Below the pieces are notes generated by a model. That model was not told the DNA's origin and ran no database searches. It saw only the letters and a program-made list of their open reading frames with translations. Shown here piece after piece: positions 29,000-36,856 of a DNA stretch of 64,000 nucleotides (positions are counted from its first letter, which is position 1; each line of letters begins with the position of its first letter). The translations under genes and the position numbers were made by a program. The stretch spans positions 248,001-312,000 of the forward strand of contig PPHI01000001.1 in NCBI GenBank assembly GCA_002901265.1. The letters are read 5' to 3'. Origin of the DNA: Rhodopirellula baltica. GTDB taxonomy: Bacteria; Planctomycetota; Planctomycetia; Pirellulales; Pirellulaceae.

Positions 29000-29026
29000 G
29001 TTAGCGTTCTCGCTATCATGAAACGA

Positions 29027-29061
29027 AACGGCGGCGGGTCAACATTCGACCCGCCGCCGTT
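29027..29061. terminator. Strong terminator after the porin
   Basis: This is a perfect 14-bp inverted repeat: AACGGCGGCGGGTC (29027-29040), a 7-base loop, then GACCCGCCGCCGTT (29048-29061), followed by ATTTTTGTT. It serves the porin. On the other strand it could also end the convergent redox cluster. Confidence 0.9.
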
Positions 29062-29093
29062 ATTTTTGTTGTCATCGGAATGTCAGCACGAGA

Positions 29094-29621
29094 TCAGCTT
29101 TCACGGTGACGCCCATGGCACGAACTGCAGTTGGCGGCTCGCTTTAACATCGCGATGCCCTGTTCGTTGCCCGCTTCGATGGCCACGACAGCTTCGACCA
29201 GCGCTGTTGATCGCTCTTGCCATTGCTCTGGATCACCTTTCGGCGGTTGTCGCTTGGGAAGCTCTGCGTACAGAAGCTTCATCCGCTCAATGACCTCAGG
29301 GTCAGCGGGCTGATCGAACAGTCGTCGATAGAGCTTGTTGTCGTGGGCCAGTTGCATCACTTGTGCAATCGTATAGCCACCGTCTTCGGCCTCGCCAGCG
29401 GGCAGTTCCGGTAGCGGTTCCTGGGCCGGTTCAGGTGTCTTCGATTCGTTCTGTGCTGTCGCGTCCAGATCTGTCGTGTTCGGTGCAGATTCTGATTGTG
29501 ATTCAGCTGTCGCTGCAGCGTCGGTTGCATCGGGAGTCCCGCATCCGACAAGGCTTGTCGTTCCTAGTCCGGCAAGCATCAAGAGCGATCCAAGCCGATT
29601 GCCCATGGATCTAAAGTTCAT
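29094..29621 (-). CDS. Lipoprotein with C-terminal monoheme c motif
   Basis: From the ATG at 29621 this is a 175-residue lipoprotein (signal ending T-S-L-V-G-C). A low-complexity Ala/Thr/Glu/Pro linker of about 65 residues follows, then a helical domain that ends with C-S-S-C-H-G-R-H, a heme c site only a few residues from the C-terminus. The arrangement recalls cytochrome c-prime-like proteins, where CxxCH lies in the last helix. It is the last gene of the redox cluster and could carry electrons or bind NO. Function is inferred. Confidence 0.7.
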   Translation of the reverse strand: MNFRSMGNRLGSLLMLAGLGTTSLVGCGTPDATDAAATAESQSESAPNTTDLDATAQNESKTPEPAQEPLPELPAGEAEDGGYTIAQVMQLAHDNKLYRRLFDQPADPEVIERMKLLYAELPKRQPPKGDPEQWQERSTALVEAVVAIEAGNEQGIAMLKRAANCSSCHGRHRES

Positions 29622-29734
29622 CGCAGGTCCATTCAAAATGTACGGTTTGAAAGTCACAGCCAAGCAAAACGGGCGGACCGAAACTTCGTCGGTGCCGCCC
29701 GTCGTTGATTTGATTCACAATCGAAGGATTCGAT

Positions 29735-30169
29735 CTAGCTTGCTGCCGCATCCGATTGGTCACCTTCGTGCGCGGCTTCGAGCATCACGTTGCTCAGCGT
29801 CACGTAGGTCACCGTCCAGGCCGTCTTCACATCGTCGGTAAAGTCATCACCCAGCCCTTGCCCGAGCGTCCACAGCAGTGCTTGGCCGACGGTTTGGTAG
29901 CTTTCGTCGGGGACGCCATATTGAACGTGGCGACGACCGAGGTCTTGAACGGCTGGTAGGATTTCTTCGAGTTTGGTTAGCGAGACGACGGCCAAATTCA
30001 GCGTCGCCATCAGCTTCTTTCCTTGCTCCTTCATGTCGCCCTTAAAAAGCGGACGTAGCGAAGGGTCGAGCTCGAACAGTTTTCCATAGAAAAGTTCCGC
30101 CGCCTGTTCGGAAATCGGCTTCACCTTTTCCCAGCTGGTTTGAACAAGTGTGATTTGTTCTGGAGTCAT
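29735..30169 (-). CDS. Single-domain bacterial globin
   Basis: This 144-residue heme protein resembles the globin domain of flavohemoglobins and Vitreoscilla hemoglobin. It has the N-terminal T-P-E-Q-I-T-L-V-Q-T-S-W-E-K-V, a Tyr at 28 in the B10 region, Phe 42 in the CD corner (P-L-F-K-G), and proximal His 81 in L-G-R-R-H-V-Q-Y-G-V followed by Y-Q-T-V-G-Q-A-L-L. No reductase domain is attached. Between heme cytochromes and near a nitrate locus, NO detoxification or O2 delivery is likely. The partner reductase is not identified. Confidence 0.9.
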   Translation of the reverse strand: MTPEQITLVQTSWEKVKPISEQAAELFYGKLFELDPSLRPLFKGDMKEQGKKLMATLNLAVVSLTKLEEILPAVQDLGRRHVQYGVPDESYQTVGQALLWTLGQGLGDDFTDDVKTAWTVTYVTLSNVMLEAAHEGDQSDAAAS

Positions 30170-30227
30170 GAATCATTCACCGTGACGAGAGGGAAACGTA
30201 CTGAAGGTCGTGGATCGAAATGTGTCG

Positions 30228-30842
30228 TTACATTGGGACACGAACAAGGACGCCGCCCATCACGTCGTCCTTTGCGAACTCGGGGTAATCTTCACCGCGA
30301 TTGGGGTGGTCGTTATGGCAGCTCCAACATGCTTCGGCAACGGCGCGGTCGGGATAAACGGCGACGAAGTATTTCTTATCGCCGAGTTCTTCTTCGCCAT
30401 AAAAGTTCTCACCCGGATTCTCACTCAAAAAGTCCAAGGCTTCCTTCTCCAAGTCTGTTTTCGCTTGATGCTGCTCGTTCAGTGGCCACTTGCTGCGGAG
30501 TGCATAGGAAAATCCGGCTTCCGGATTCTCGTCCACCAACTCGGCACCCATCCGAAACATCTGTGCCGGCAACGGGATCGCGTTTTCTGTGTCTTGCCAG
30601 TATTCATCCGCGGTCACCGGCGCCTCTTGTTTTTTCAGGTTGGTCACCACATGCGTGGCGTAAACCGTTCGGTCCGCCATCATCACTGCGTGAACCCCAT
30701 CGGCAAATTGTCGAGGCGTGATTCCGCCCGCCGTTGAAGAGCTCGCTTCGCTGCTTGAACATCCTGTCATGGTCACAATCAGACCAGATGATATCGCGGC
30801 CAAGCAACCGAGTGCGAGTAGTTTCGACGTTTTAATTCCCAT
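30228..30842 (-). CDS. Tll0287-like heme-c sensor-type lipoprotein
   Basis: From the ATG at 30842 this is a 204-residue lipoprotein (lipobox V-T-M-T-G-C). The mature domain has features of the Tll0287/DUF3365 fold: an N-terminal helix (F-A-D-G-V-H-A-V-M-M), F-S-Y-A-L-R-S-K-W-P-L-N and a single heme c site A-C-W-S-C-H-N-D-H-P near residue 176. Such domains occur as stand-alone periplasmic redox or gas-sensing heme proteins. It sits between the 11-motif cytochrome and the globin, in the same direction. I used 30842 because it gives a clean signal peptide. Confidence 0.78.
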   Translation of the reverse strand: MGIKTSKLLALGCLAAISSGLIVTMTGCSSSEASSSTAGGITPRQFADGVHAVMMADRTVYATHVVTNLKKQEAPVTADEYWQDTENAIPLPAQMFRMGAELVDENPEAGFSYALRSKWPLNEQHQAKTDLEKEALDFLSENPGENFYGEEELGDKKYFVAVYPDRAVAEACWSCHNDHPNRGEDYPEFAKDDVMGGVLVRVPM

Positions 30843-30883
30843 CTCAGAAGCCTCTGGTAAAAGAAGAACGGCAAACAAAGCAA

Positions 30884-32317
30884 TCAGGGTCGTTCACGGC
30901 GTTTCTGAGCTCGCTCGATGAACCATTGGTGTGCCATTTCGACACTCTTGTTTCGCTCAGTCGGTGTCCCGCTGAATCCGTTGCGGATCAAGTTTTCGTC
31001 GGCAAGCGCGCTGAGCGAATACTCCAGGCCGTGGCAGTTCATGCATACTTCACGAGCCATCTTTTCATTCGGGCGCAAGTTCGCGTTTTGGTCATGATTG
31101 ACCCACACTCCATCGTCACCTTGCAAACGTGGCATGTGGCAGGTCGCGCAGGAAACACCGCTTCCTGCGTCTCCTTCTCCGGTAACTTCGGCGCGCCAAA
31201 GGTCAGCATGCGATGATTGGCTGTGGGCGATCGAGTGATCATCCGCATGACAGCCCAAGCAGGCTTCTGTCGCCGCGAACGCGGTGTCAAAACGGTGGCC
31301 TTGGTGGCAGGCGTTGCAATCGAGTTCTCGATGGGCCGCGTCATGATGCATTGGCAATCGAGCCTGACTTGGTGTCATCGGCGACAGCCCGGCCGCCAAT
31401 CGCATCCCGTGTTTTCCCGTCAGAAACGATTCGGCTTGTTTGTCGTGACAGGTGCCGCACGTTTCAAGCGACACCGCATCCGACCAAGATGAGTTGTCTT
31501 CTTGATCCGCAAGGTGGCAAGCGGTGCAGTTCACGCCTGCGGCGGCATGAGACGTTTCCGCCCAGTCGGCAAGCGTGGGTTCGCTCACGCTGACAGATTC
31601 CGGGAAATCGGCGTCTCCTCGATCGAGTTTCTCTTTCGGCCAACCCTTTTGCGACACGGTCGAGACGGTGTCGCGTTGCGGATTGATCGCAGCATCTAAA
31701 AAGTCAGGCTCGCCAAAGTGATCGTCTAGAAACTTTTCATAGAGCGCACTGTTGTCATGGTAGTTGTGACAACCTGCGGTGGAGCAGCTATCGAATGCCA
31801 TCCCGTCGTGACTGGGGCGACTGTCAGCAACGTCTTGATGGCAGTGCCAGCAATAGTCGCTGGGCATGGTGAGTCCCATCTCCAGTGTCTGGTGAGGGAC
31901 ATGTTCCGCGTGACAGCTCAAGCAGTTTTGCGCATCGAGCGTAGCAAGTAATTCTGCATTGGTCGGGTCATTGAATTTCTTCGCCGGGTGCGTGTCGACG
32001 CCCTTCAGTTGCTCGCCATGGCAACGCAAGCAAGCGTCTTGCATCACGTTTTGTGAACTGTGCTTGTCGTCCGAAGAATTGGGATCGTGGCAGGCGTCAC
32101 AATCAAGTTCGATTTGGTAGTGTCCGTGGGTTGTCTTACCAGGCAGCCAAGCCGATTTGATCGGAGACGACGCGGGGGCAACAAGGGCGGCGGAATAGTA
32201 CGCACCAATCGCAAGGTTGATCCCGATGCATGTGAGCCACTTCACGCCATGCGGAGAGGACCAAAATTTCCTAATCAAAGCCTGCAACATTCCGCTCCGT
32301 TTCAATCGCTGAACCAA
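30884..32317 (-). CDS. Membrane-anchored multiheme cytochrome c (11 heme motifs)
   Basis: This 477-residue protein has one N-terminal membrane anchor (W-L-T-C-I-G-I-N-L-A-I-G-A-Y-Y) and a large periplasmic part. I count ten CxxCH motifs (CDACH, CLRCH, CLSCH, CWHCH, CTACH, CGTCH, CNACH, CLGCH, CATCH, CMNCH) and one expanded C-S-T-A-G-C-H (CX4CH) as the fifth. It is rich in extra His that could serve as distal ligands. The family is not certain; it recalls cytochrome c552/hydroxylamine-oxidoreductase-like multiheme proteins but I see no decisive catalytic motif. Its start overlaps the end of the upstream FAD/heme b reductase gene by 16 bases, so the two are probably partners. Confidence 0.85.
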   Translation of the reverse strand: MVQRLKRSGMLQALIRKFWSSPHGVKWLTCIGINLAIGAYYSAALVAPASSPIKSAWLPGKTTHGHYQIELDCDACHDPNSSDDKHSSQNVMQDACLRCHGEQLKGVDTHPAKKFNDPTNAELLATLDAQNCLSCHAEHVPHQTLEMGLTMPSDYCWHCHQDVADSRPSHDGMAFDSCSTAGCHNYHDNSALYEKFLDDHFGEPDFLDAAINPQRDTVSTVSQKGWPKEKLDRGDADFPESVSVSEPTLADWAETSHAAAGVNCTACHLADQEDNSSWSDAVSLETCGTCHDKQAESFLTGKHGMRLAAGLSPMTPSQARLPMHHDAAHRELDCNACHQGHRFDTAFAATEACLGCHADDHSIAHSQSSHADLWRAEVTGEGDAGSGVSCATCHMPRLQGDDGVWVNHDQNANLRPNEKMAREVCMNCHGLEYSLSALADENLIRNGFSGTPTERNKSVEMAHQWFIERAQKRRERP

Positions 32318-34350
32318 TAGAAGCTAAGAATGTGCAAGCCGATCAAGATCGGCAGTGGCCACGTGACCCACAAATGCAGTTTCGCCAAACGCGGACGCCA
32401 CTGGCGAACAATCAAGCTGAGCGATCCGGTCAACTGCGATTCGAGACTGCTTAGAATTCCCGCGAAGGCGCCAACAAAGATCGCACCGAGGAAGAAAATC
32501 CCCAGCAGAAAATTGAGGTTTGACCCAAGTCGCATCCCTGTGTGGGCGGCCATGCCAAACAAGACAGCCGTTCCTAAGACGCCATGCATTGCTCGCCAGA
32601 ATCCGTAACTGCCCCATTGGAACCGCTTGAATCGCTTTCGCAGCGAAAATGCCATGCCAAGGATCGTCGTTCCGACTAAGCCGAAACCGCTGACTTGACG
32701 TCCGAGGTCGCTTTGCAACGCTGACTCGACCGTGTGAGAGGTTTGCTGCACTGATTGCGCAACCGGCCAAGGGCCCAGGATCATCCAGGCGATTACCGCC
32801 GCACTGGCAATCGAGCTTGCCGCCAGCATTGTCCTGGCCCAGGGAACGGCGGTGGATTGCGACGACGCGCCCGCGAGTTCGCAAACGAGCGAGCGACAAC
32901 TACCACACGCGGTCGACGCGCCGCATGTGTTTGCGATCGCTTCGGGCGTATCGTGACCTTGCGCGACCAGCTCGGTAATCACTTGTTTGCTGACTGAAAG
33001 ACACGAGCAGACGATCGAATCCGCAGGCCACTGGACGACGGGCAACGCACCGCCTGGTGTCCAAGGCGAACCCGTCCGTTCGAATCGCGTGCGTTGCCAC
33101 GGCCAAAGTCGTGATTGTTTAGCGATCGCTTGACGTACTTGGGGCAGCTCCGTCCATGGGCCGACGCAAGTTGCACCGACAATGCGTCCGCGTTCGATCA
33201 ATAGCTCACGGCGACCGTCATCACTTTGGTGTGAGATGATCGCGCCGGCGGGTGATTCGTCAATCGTTTTTCCAAGCGTGGCAACTTGGATGCCCATCAA
33301 TTTCAGCTCGGCCGATTCGTCAGCGCCGACGAATTGCGTTGCATTGCCAGCCAATCGACTGGCCAACACGTCCGACATCCGATAACAGGGTGCAACCAAG
33401 CCGAACACGTGCTCCTGGAAAGACGCGCATTCGCCGATCGCGTAGATGCTTGGGTCACTCGTTTGCAGAGATTGATCAATCACGATGCCACGTCGTGGTC
33501 CGATGTCCAAACCGGCTTCTTCGGCCAGCGAATCGTTGGGACGTACCCCAGCCGCGACGATCAACAAGTCAACGGTCAGGTCATCCGCATTGGCGAAGTG
33601 CAATCGCAGTCGGTCGTCTTCTCGATGGATCGATTCGGTCCGTCGGACCAAGTGCAGGTCAACTCCCATCGCACGGATTTTTTGCTCAAGCAACTTCGCG
33701 GCTTTCGCATCAAGTTGCCTCGGCATCAAACCAGGGGCCATCTCGATGACGCTAACATCGATCCCCAGATCCATCATGATCTTGGCGGCTTCGAGTCCTA
33801 GCAGCCCACCGCCGATGACGGCGCCACGTTTTGCTTGATGTGCATCGCAGTAAGCTTTGATCGCTTTTAGATCGTCGATCGTTCGGTAGACAAAGACCCC
33901 TTCGCTGTCATGGCCTTCGATCGGTGGAACGAAAGCGCGCGATCCGGTCGCAAGCACCAAACGGTCGTATTGGTGAAACTCGCCCGACGCTTCGAAAACA
34001 CGCTTTGCCAGTCGATCGATGCGGACGATCCGAGCGCCCGTGCGCAATGTGATGTGGTGGTCGTCATACCAAGACCGCGGCGCCAACAATAAATCGTCAG
34101 ACGACGTGCCGGTGAAGTAGCGACTCAAATTCACACGGTCATACGCGGGCGTCGGCTCGTCGCCAATGAGCGTGATGTCGAATGATTGATGTACCCCAGA
34201 GCGAACCAATCGGTCGCACAATCCGAACCCCGCCATTCCGCCGCCGACAATGACCAAACGCGAACGGACGCCGTCAAGGCGCTCGTCGGGGCGAACTCGT
34301 CGTCGGTTTCTCGAAAAGGTAACTCGAGGGCGGTTAACTATCGCTGGCAT
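32302..34350 (-). CDS. NAD(P)H-FAD-[2Fe-2S] reductase fused to a heme-b membrane domain
   Basis: This 682-residue fusion has three parts. Residues about 30-430 are a pyridine nucleotide-disulfide-type oxidoreductase close to the N-terminal part of NirB: FAD G-G-G-M-A-G at 37-42, NAD G-G-G-L-L-G-L-E near 170, and Y-A-I-G-E-C-A. Residues 448-485 are a BFD-like [2Fe-2S] domain with C448-x-C450 and C482-x2-C485. Residues about 505-682 form a membrane domain of about five helices with His at 589, 603, 659 and 672, suited to bind two b hemes. The siroheme nitrite-reductase half of NirB is absent. It is the first gene of the redox cluster. Confidence 0.85.
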   Translation of the reverse strand: MPAIVNRPRVTFSRNRRRVRPDERLDGVRSRLVIVGGGMAGFGLCDRLVRSGVHQSFDITLIGDEPTPAYDRVNLSRYFTGTSSDDLLLAPRSWYDDHHITLRTGARIVRIDRLAKRVFEASGEFHQYDRLVLATGSRAFVPPIEGHDSEGVFVYRTIDDLKAIKAYCDAHQAKRGAVIGGGLLGLEAAKIMMDLGIDVSVIEMAPGLMPRQLDAKAAKLLEQKIRAMGVDLHLVRRTESIHREDDRLRLHFANADDLTVDLLIVAAGVRPNDSLAEEAGLDIGPRRGIVIDQSLQTSDPSIYAIGECASFQEHVFGLVAPCYRMSDVLASRLAGNATQFVGADESAELKLMGIQVATLGKTIDESPAGAIISHQSDDGRRELLIERGRIVGATCVGPWTELPQVRQAIAKQSRLWPWQRTRFERTGSPWTPGGALPVVQWPADSIVCSCLSVSKQVITELVAQGHDTPEAIANTCGASTACGSCRSLVCELAGASSQSTAVPWARTMLAASSIASAAVIAWMILGPWPVAQSVQQTSHTVESALQSDLGRQVSGFGLVGTTILGMAFSLRKRFKRFQWGSYGFWRAMHGVLGTAVLFGMAAHTGMRLGSNLNFLLGIFFLGAIFVGAFAGILSSLESQLTGSLSLIVRQWRPRLAKLHLWVTWPLPILIGLHILSFYWFSD

Positions 34351-34425
34351 TCAGATAAACACATAGCACGATCGGAGCGACGGGAGGGATAGCCGGTGCT
34401 GGCGGCTATCGTCGACGGTGTAACC

Positions 34426-34440
34426 GCAAACCCAAGGCCA
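34426..34440 (-). promoter_or_regulatory. Sigma-54-like promoter upstream of the redox cluster
   Basis: On the minus strand this reads TGGC-CTT-GGGT-TTGC, with TGGC and TTGC of the -24/-12 consensus exact and correctly spaced; the inner ACG is not matched. The -12 element lies 76 bases before the ATG at 34350. The assignment is visual. Confidence 0.4.
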
Positions 34441-34580
34441 ATGTGTCTCACCGTGACACAGTAGATCAGTCATGCGGGCTGAATCTCCCTTCGAGGGTGC
34501 GTCTGTTGCTTCTGGCCCCCTAAGTGGATTCGCTTTTGCGACAAGCTGTTCGTTAACGCGCAGCTGGCTGCCGCAGATGC

Positions 34581-34620
34581 GCGCAATGCTTGCGCGGCGT
34601 GCAGGCAATCGACGCCTGCC
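34581..34620. promoter_or_regulatory. Paired dyads upstream of the redox cluster
   Basis: In the 468-base gap, GCGCAA-TGC-TTGCGC (34581-34595) and GCAGGC-AATCGAC-GCCTGC (34601-34619) are two adjacent inverted repeats. CGTGCAGGCA at 34598-34607 is identical to 26831-26840 upstream of nrtA. It sits about 160 bp upstream of the sigma-54-like element. No credible gene is in this gap. Confidence 0.35.
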
Positions 34621-34818
34621 AAGAATGCTCCGTGGTATGCCCGACTTCAATGGTCCAGTCCTGGAGCGAGGTGAAAACCCCGACTTCGAAAACATCCCAG
34701 GGCTGTAACATTGATGAATAACGAACGCTTGGAAAGTCAGATCTGCGATCGCCCAGGTCTGCGATAGCAACGCGTCGTCGCTATCAATCACATCGAAAAC
34801 AATCTTGAGGTCGTCCCG

Positions 34819-35109
34819 ATGAAACGTTCCAACCAAGCGAGCCTGGCATTCGGAATCCTGATGCTGTTTGCCGTTGCTTTTGCCCCTGCGTCTGAAGCAG
34901 GCGGATTTTGGAAGCGTCGCACGTTCCGTTCTTCCCCCACGCGTTCTGTTACCGTGCCCAACTGGAGTTACTCGTCATCGAAAGGCGTGCGGCAGATGAC
35001 GACTCGGTCACGTTCTGACAACTGGCAGCCGAACCGCTGGCCGGGTGCGATCGGTAACCCACCGCCGCGCTATCAGTTCTTTCAAGACATCAATGGCTAC
35101 TGGCGTTAG
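34819..35109 (+). CDS. Small secreted basic protein
   Basis: This 96-residue protein has a signal peptide (L-A-F-G-I-L-M-L-F-A-V-A-F-A-P-A-S-E-A, cleaved about residue 27). The mature part is about 70 residues, rich in Arg, Ser and Trp and without Cys, ending in Q-D-I-N-G-Y-W-R. I recognise no family. It is divergent from the redox cluster. The upstream TTGAGG is a weak ribosome site. Confidence 0.6.
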   Translation: MKRSNQASLAFGILMLFAVAFAPASEAGGFWKRRTFRSSPTRSVTVPNWSYSSSKGVRQMTTRSRSDNWQPNRWPGAIGNPPPRYQFFQDINGYWR

Positions 35110-35369
35110 CGGGAATGGCTCGCGCATCGGTCACAGTCTCGGTGATCAATGGGGGCATCAACCGGCCCGGAGTCGGATTTTGTGTGGATCGATTCAAGCG
35201 AAGAAGCTCGCTCTGAAACATTGCTGTTGAACGCACATCGAAGATTGCCCCAATCACCGTGCTTATGTCTATGACGGTGCCCTCGACACGCAAAGGCGTT
35301 GTCGCGGGCGTCTGCGTCAGCGATGATGTGGGGCATTCCGCACCGTTCCACGAGAGAGCAGAATCCATC

Positions 35370-36821
35370 GTGCCCGACAACTTGTCCAACGATCCTTACG
35401 AGCCGCCAGTAGATTCGAGTCCGACCACGACGGAAACGTCTTCCGACAAAGGTTGGCAAACGACGCCTTATGCGATCACAACGATGCCGCCGGGGATCCC
35501 GTTTATCGTTGGCAACGAAGCGGCTGAGCGATTTAGCTTTTATGGGATGCGCGCCATTCTGATGGTCTTCATGACTCAGTACCTGCTCGGCAGCAATGGC
35601 GAGTTGGCGACGATGAGTGATGAGGATGCCAAGTTTTGGATGCACATCTTTGTAATGGCCGCATACTTCACGCCGGTCTTTGGAGCGTTGTTGGCCGACT
35701 GGTTGCTTGGCAAGTATCGCACGATTCTTTATCTATCGGTGCTTTACTGTTTGGGGCACCTTGCATTGGCCGTGAACGAAACCCGTTTGGGCTTGGCCGT
35801 CGGACTTGGTCTGATTGCGTTCGGTACTGGGGCGATTAAGCCCTGCGTTTCTGCACACGTGGGTGACCAATTTGGCAAGGGTAACTCGCACCTGCTAGGC
35901 AAAGTGTTTGGCTGGTTTTATATCGCGATCAACTTAGGTTCATTTTTGTCGTCTCTGTTGATCCCGGTGCTTCTCGACAAGTACGGATCACAGGTCGCTT
36001 TCGGCGTGCCTGGAATCTTGATGGCGTTGGCGACGTTCTTGTTTTGGATGGGCCGAAATCGCTTCGTCCACATTCCGGCTCGCGGCCCTGAGGTTTTTCG
36101 CGAAGCATTCACCGGCGAAGGTCTCGCATCGCTGTTGCGTCTGACTCCGCTTTATTTGTTTGTCGCGGTGTTTTGGAGCCTGTTCGATCAGTCGTCCAGT
36201 GCGTGGGTATTGCAAGCCGAAAACATGGACCGCAATGTTTTCGGTGTCGAGTTGCTGAGTAGCCAGATTCAAGCGGCCAACCCGTTCTTGATCTTGGTGA
36301 TGGTTCCGTTGTTCTCTTATGTCGTCTATCCAGCGATCGACAAGGTTTTCAAGCTGACCCCGCTTCGCAAAGTCAGCATTGGAATGTTTATCACCGTGAC
36401 TTCGTTTACCGTCAGCGCTTTGATCGAGCAGGCCATCACGGCTGGAGGAACTCCCAACATCTCGTGGCAGATCCTGGCGTACGTGCTGTTGACCGCGGCC
36501 GAAGTGATGGTGTCGATCACCTGTCTGGAATTTAGCTACACGCAGTCGCCGAACAGCATGAAGAGCATCGTGATGAGCTTTTACTTGCTGTCGGTTGCTT
36601 TCGGAAACGCAATCACCGCTTTCGTGAATGCAGTGATCAGCAACCCCGACGGCACCAGCAAGCTCGAAGGAGCACTGTATTACTGGTTCTTCACTGGGCT
36701 GATGTTGTTGGCCGCCGTAATGTTCTCGATCGTCGCGTCGCTGTATCGCGGCAAAGAACACATCCAAGAATCGGTAAGCGATCCGGAAGCCGAAGCGGAA
36801 GGCACTGCCTTCAACGGCTAG
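35370..36821 (+). CDS. POT-family proton-coupled oligopeptide transporter
   Basis: This MFS-type inner-membrane symporter takes up di- and tripeptides. From the GTG at 35370 it has 483 residues; the same frame is open back to GTG 35259 and ATGs 35265 and 35271, but that stretch has no POT features. The signature N-E-A-A-E-R-F-S-F-Y-G-M-R is near residue 45, matching the E-x-x-E-R-F-x-Y-Y motif of the first helix. G-T-G-A-I-K-P-C-V-S and G-D-Q-F near residue 150 are the second POT signature, and about 12-14 membrane helices follow. It is a single gene with a hairpin after it. Confidence 0.92.
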   Translation: MPDNLSNDPYEPPVDSSPTTTETSSDKGWQTTPYAITTMPPGIPFIVGNEAAERFSFYGMRAILMVFMTQYLLGSNGELATMSDEDAKFWMHIFVMAAYFTPVFGALLADWLLGKYRTILYLSVLYCLGHLALAVNETRLGLAVGLGLIAFGTGAIKPCVSAHVGDQFGKGNSHLLGKVFGWFYIAINLGSFLSSLLIPVLLDKYGSQVAFGVPGILMALATFLFWMGRNRFVHIPARGPEVFREAFTGEGLASLLRLTPLYLFVAVFWSLFDQSSSAWVLQAENMDRNVFGVELLSSQIQAANPFLILVMVPLFSYVVYPAIDKVFKLTPLRKVSIGMFITVTSFTVSALIEQAITAGGTPNISWQILAYVLLTAAEVMVSITCLEFSYTQSPNSMKSIVMSFYLLSVAFGNAITAFVNAVISNPDGTSKLEGALYYWFFTGLMLLAAVMFSIVASLYRGKEHIQESVSDPEAEAEGTAFNG

Positions 36822-36830
36822 TTGTCTTCA

Positions 36831-36856
36831 ATCGCAAATGGGGCGTTATTGCGATT
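36831..36856. terminator. Hairpin between convergent genes
   Basis: AATCGCAA (36831-36838) pairs with TTGCGATT (36849-36856), an 8-bp stem with a 10-base loop. It lies between the stops of the peptide transporter and of the convergent secreted protein, overlapping the latter's stop codon. It lacks a long T run, so termination is probable but not certain. Confidence 0.5.

Noticed and set aside
34351-34836. 161-codon minus-strand open frame
   Set aside because: No recognisable domain, unusual composition, and it overlaps the start of the small secreted protein and the regulatory dyads.
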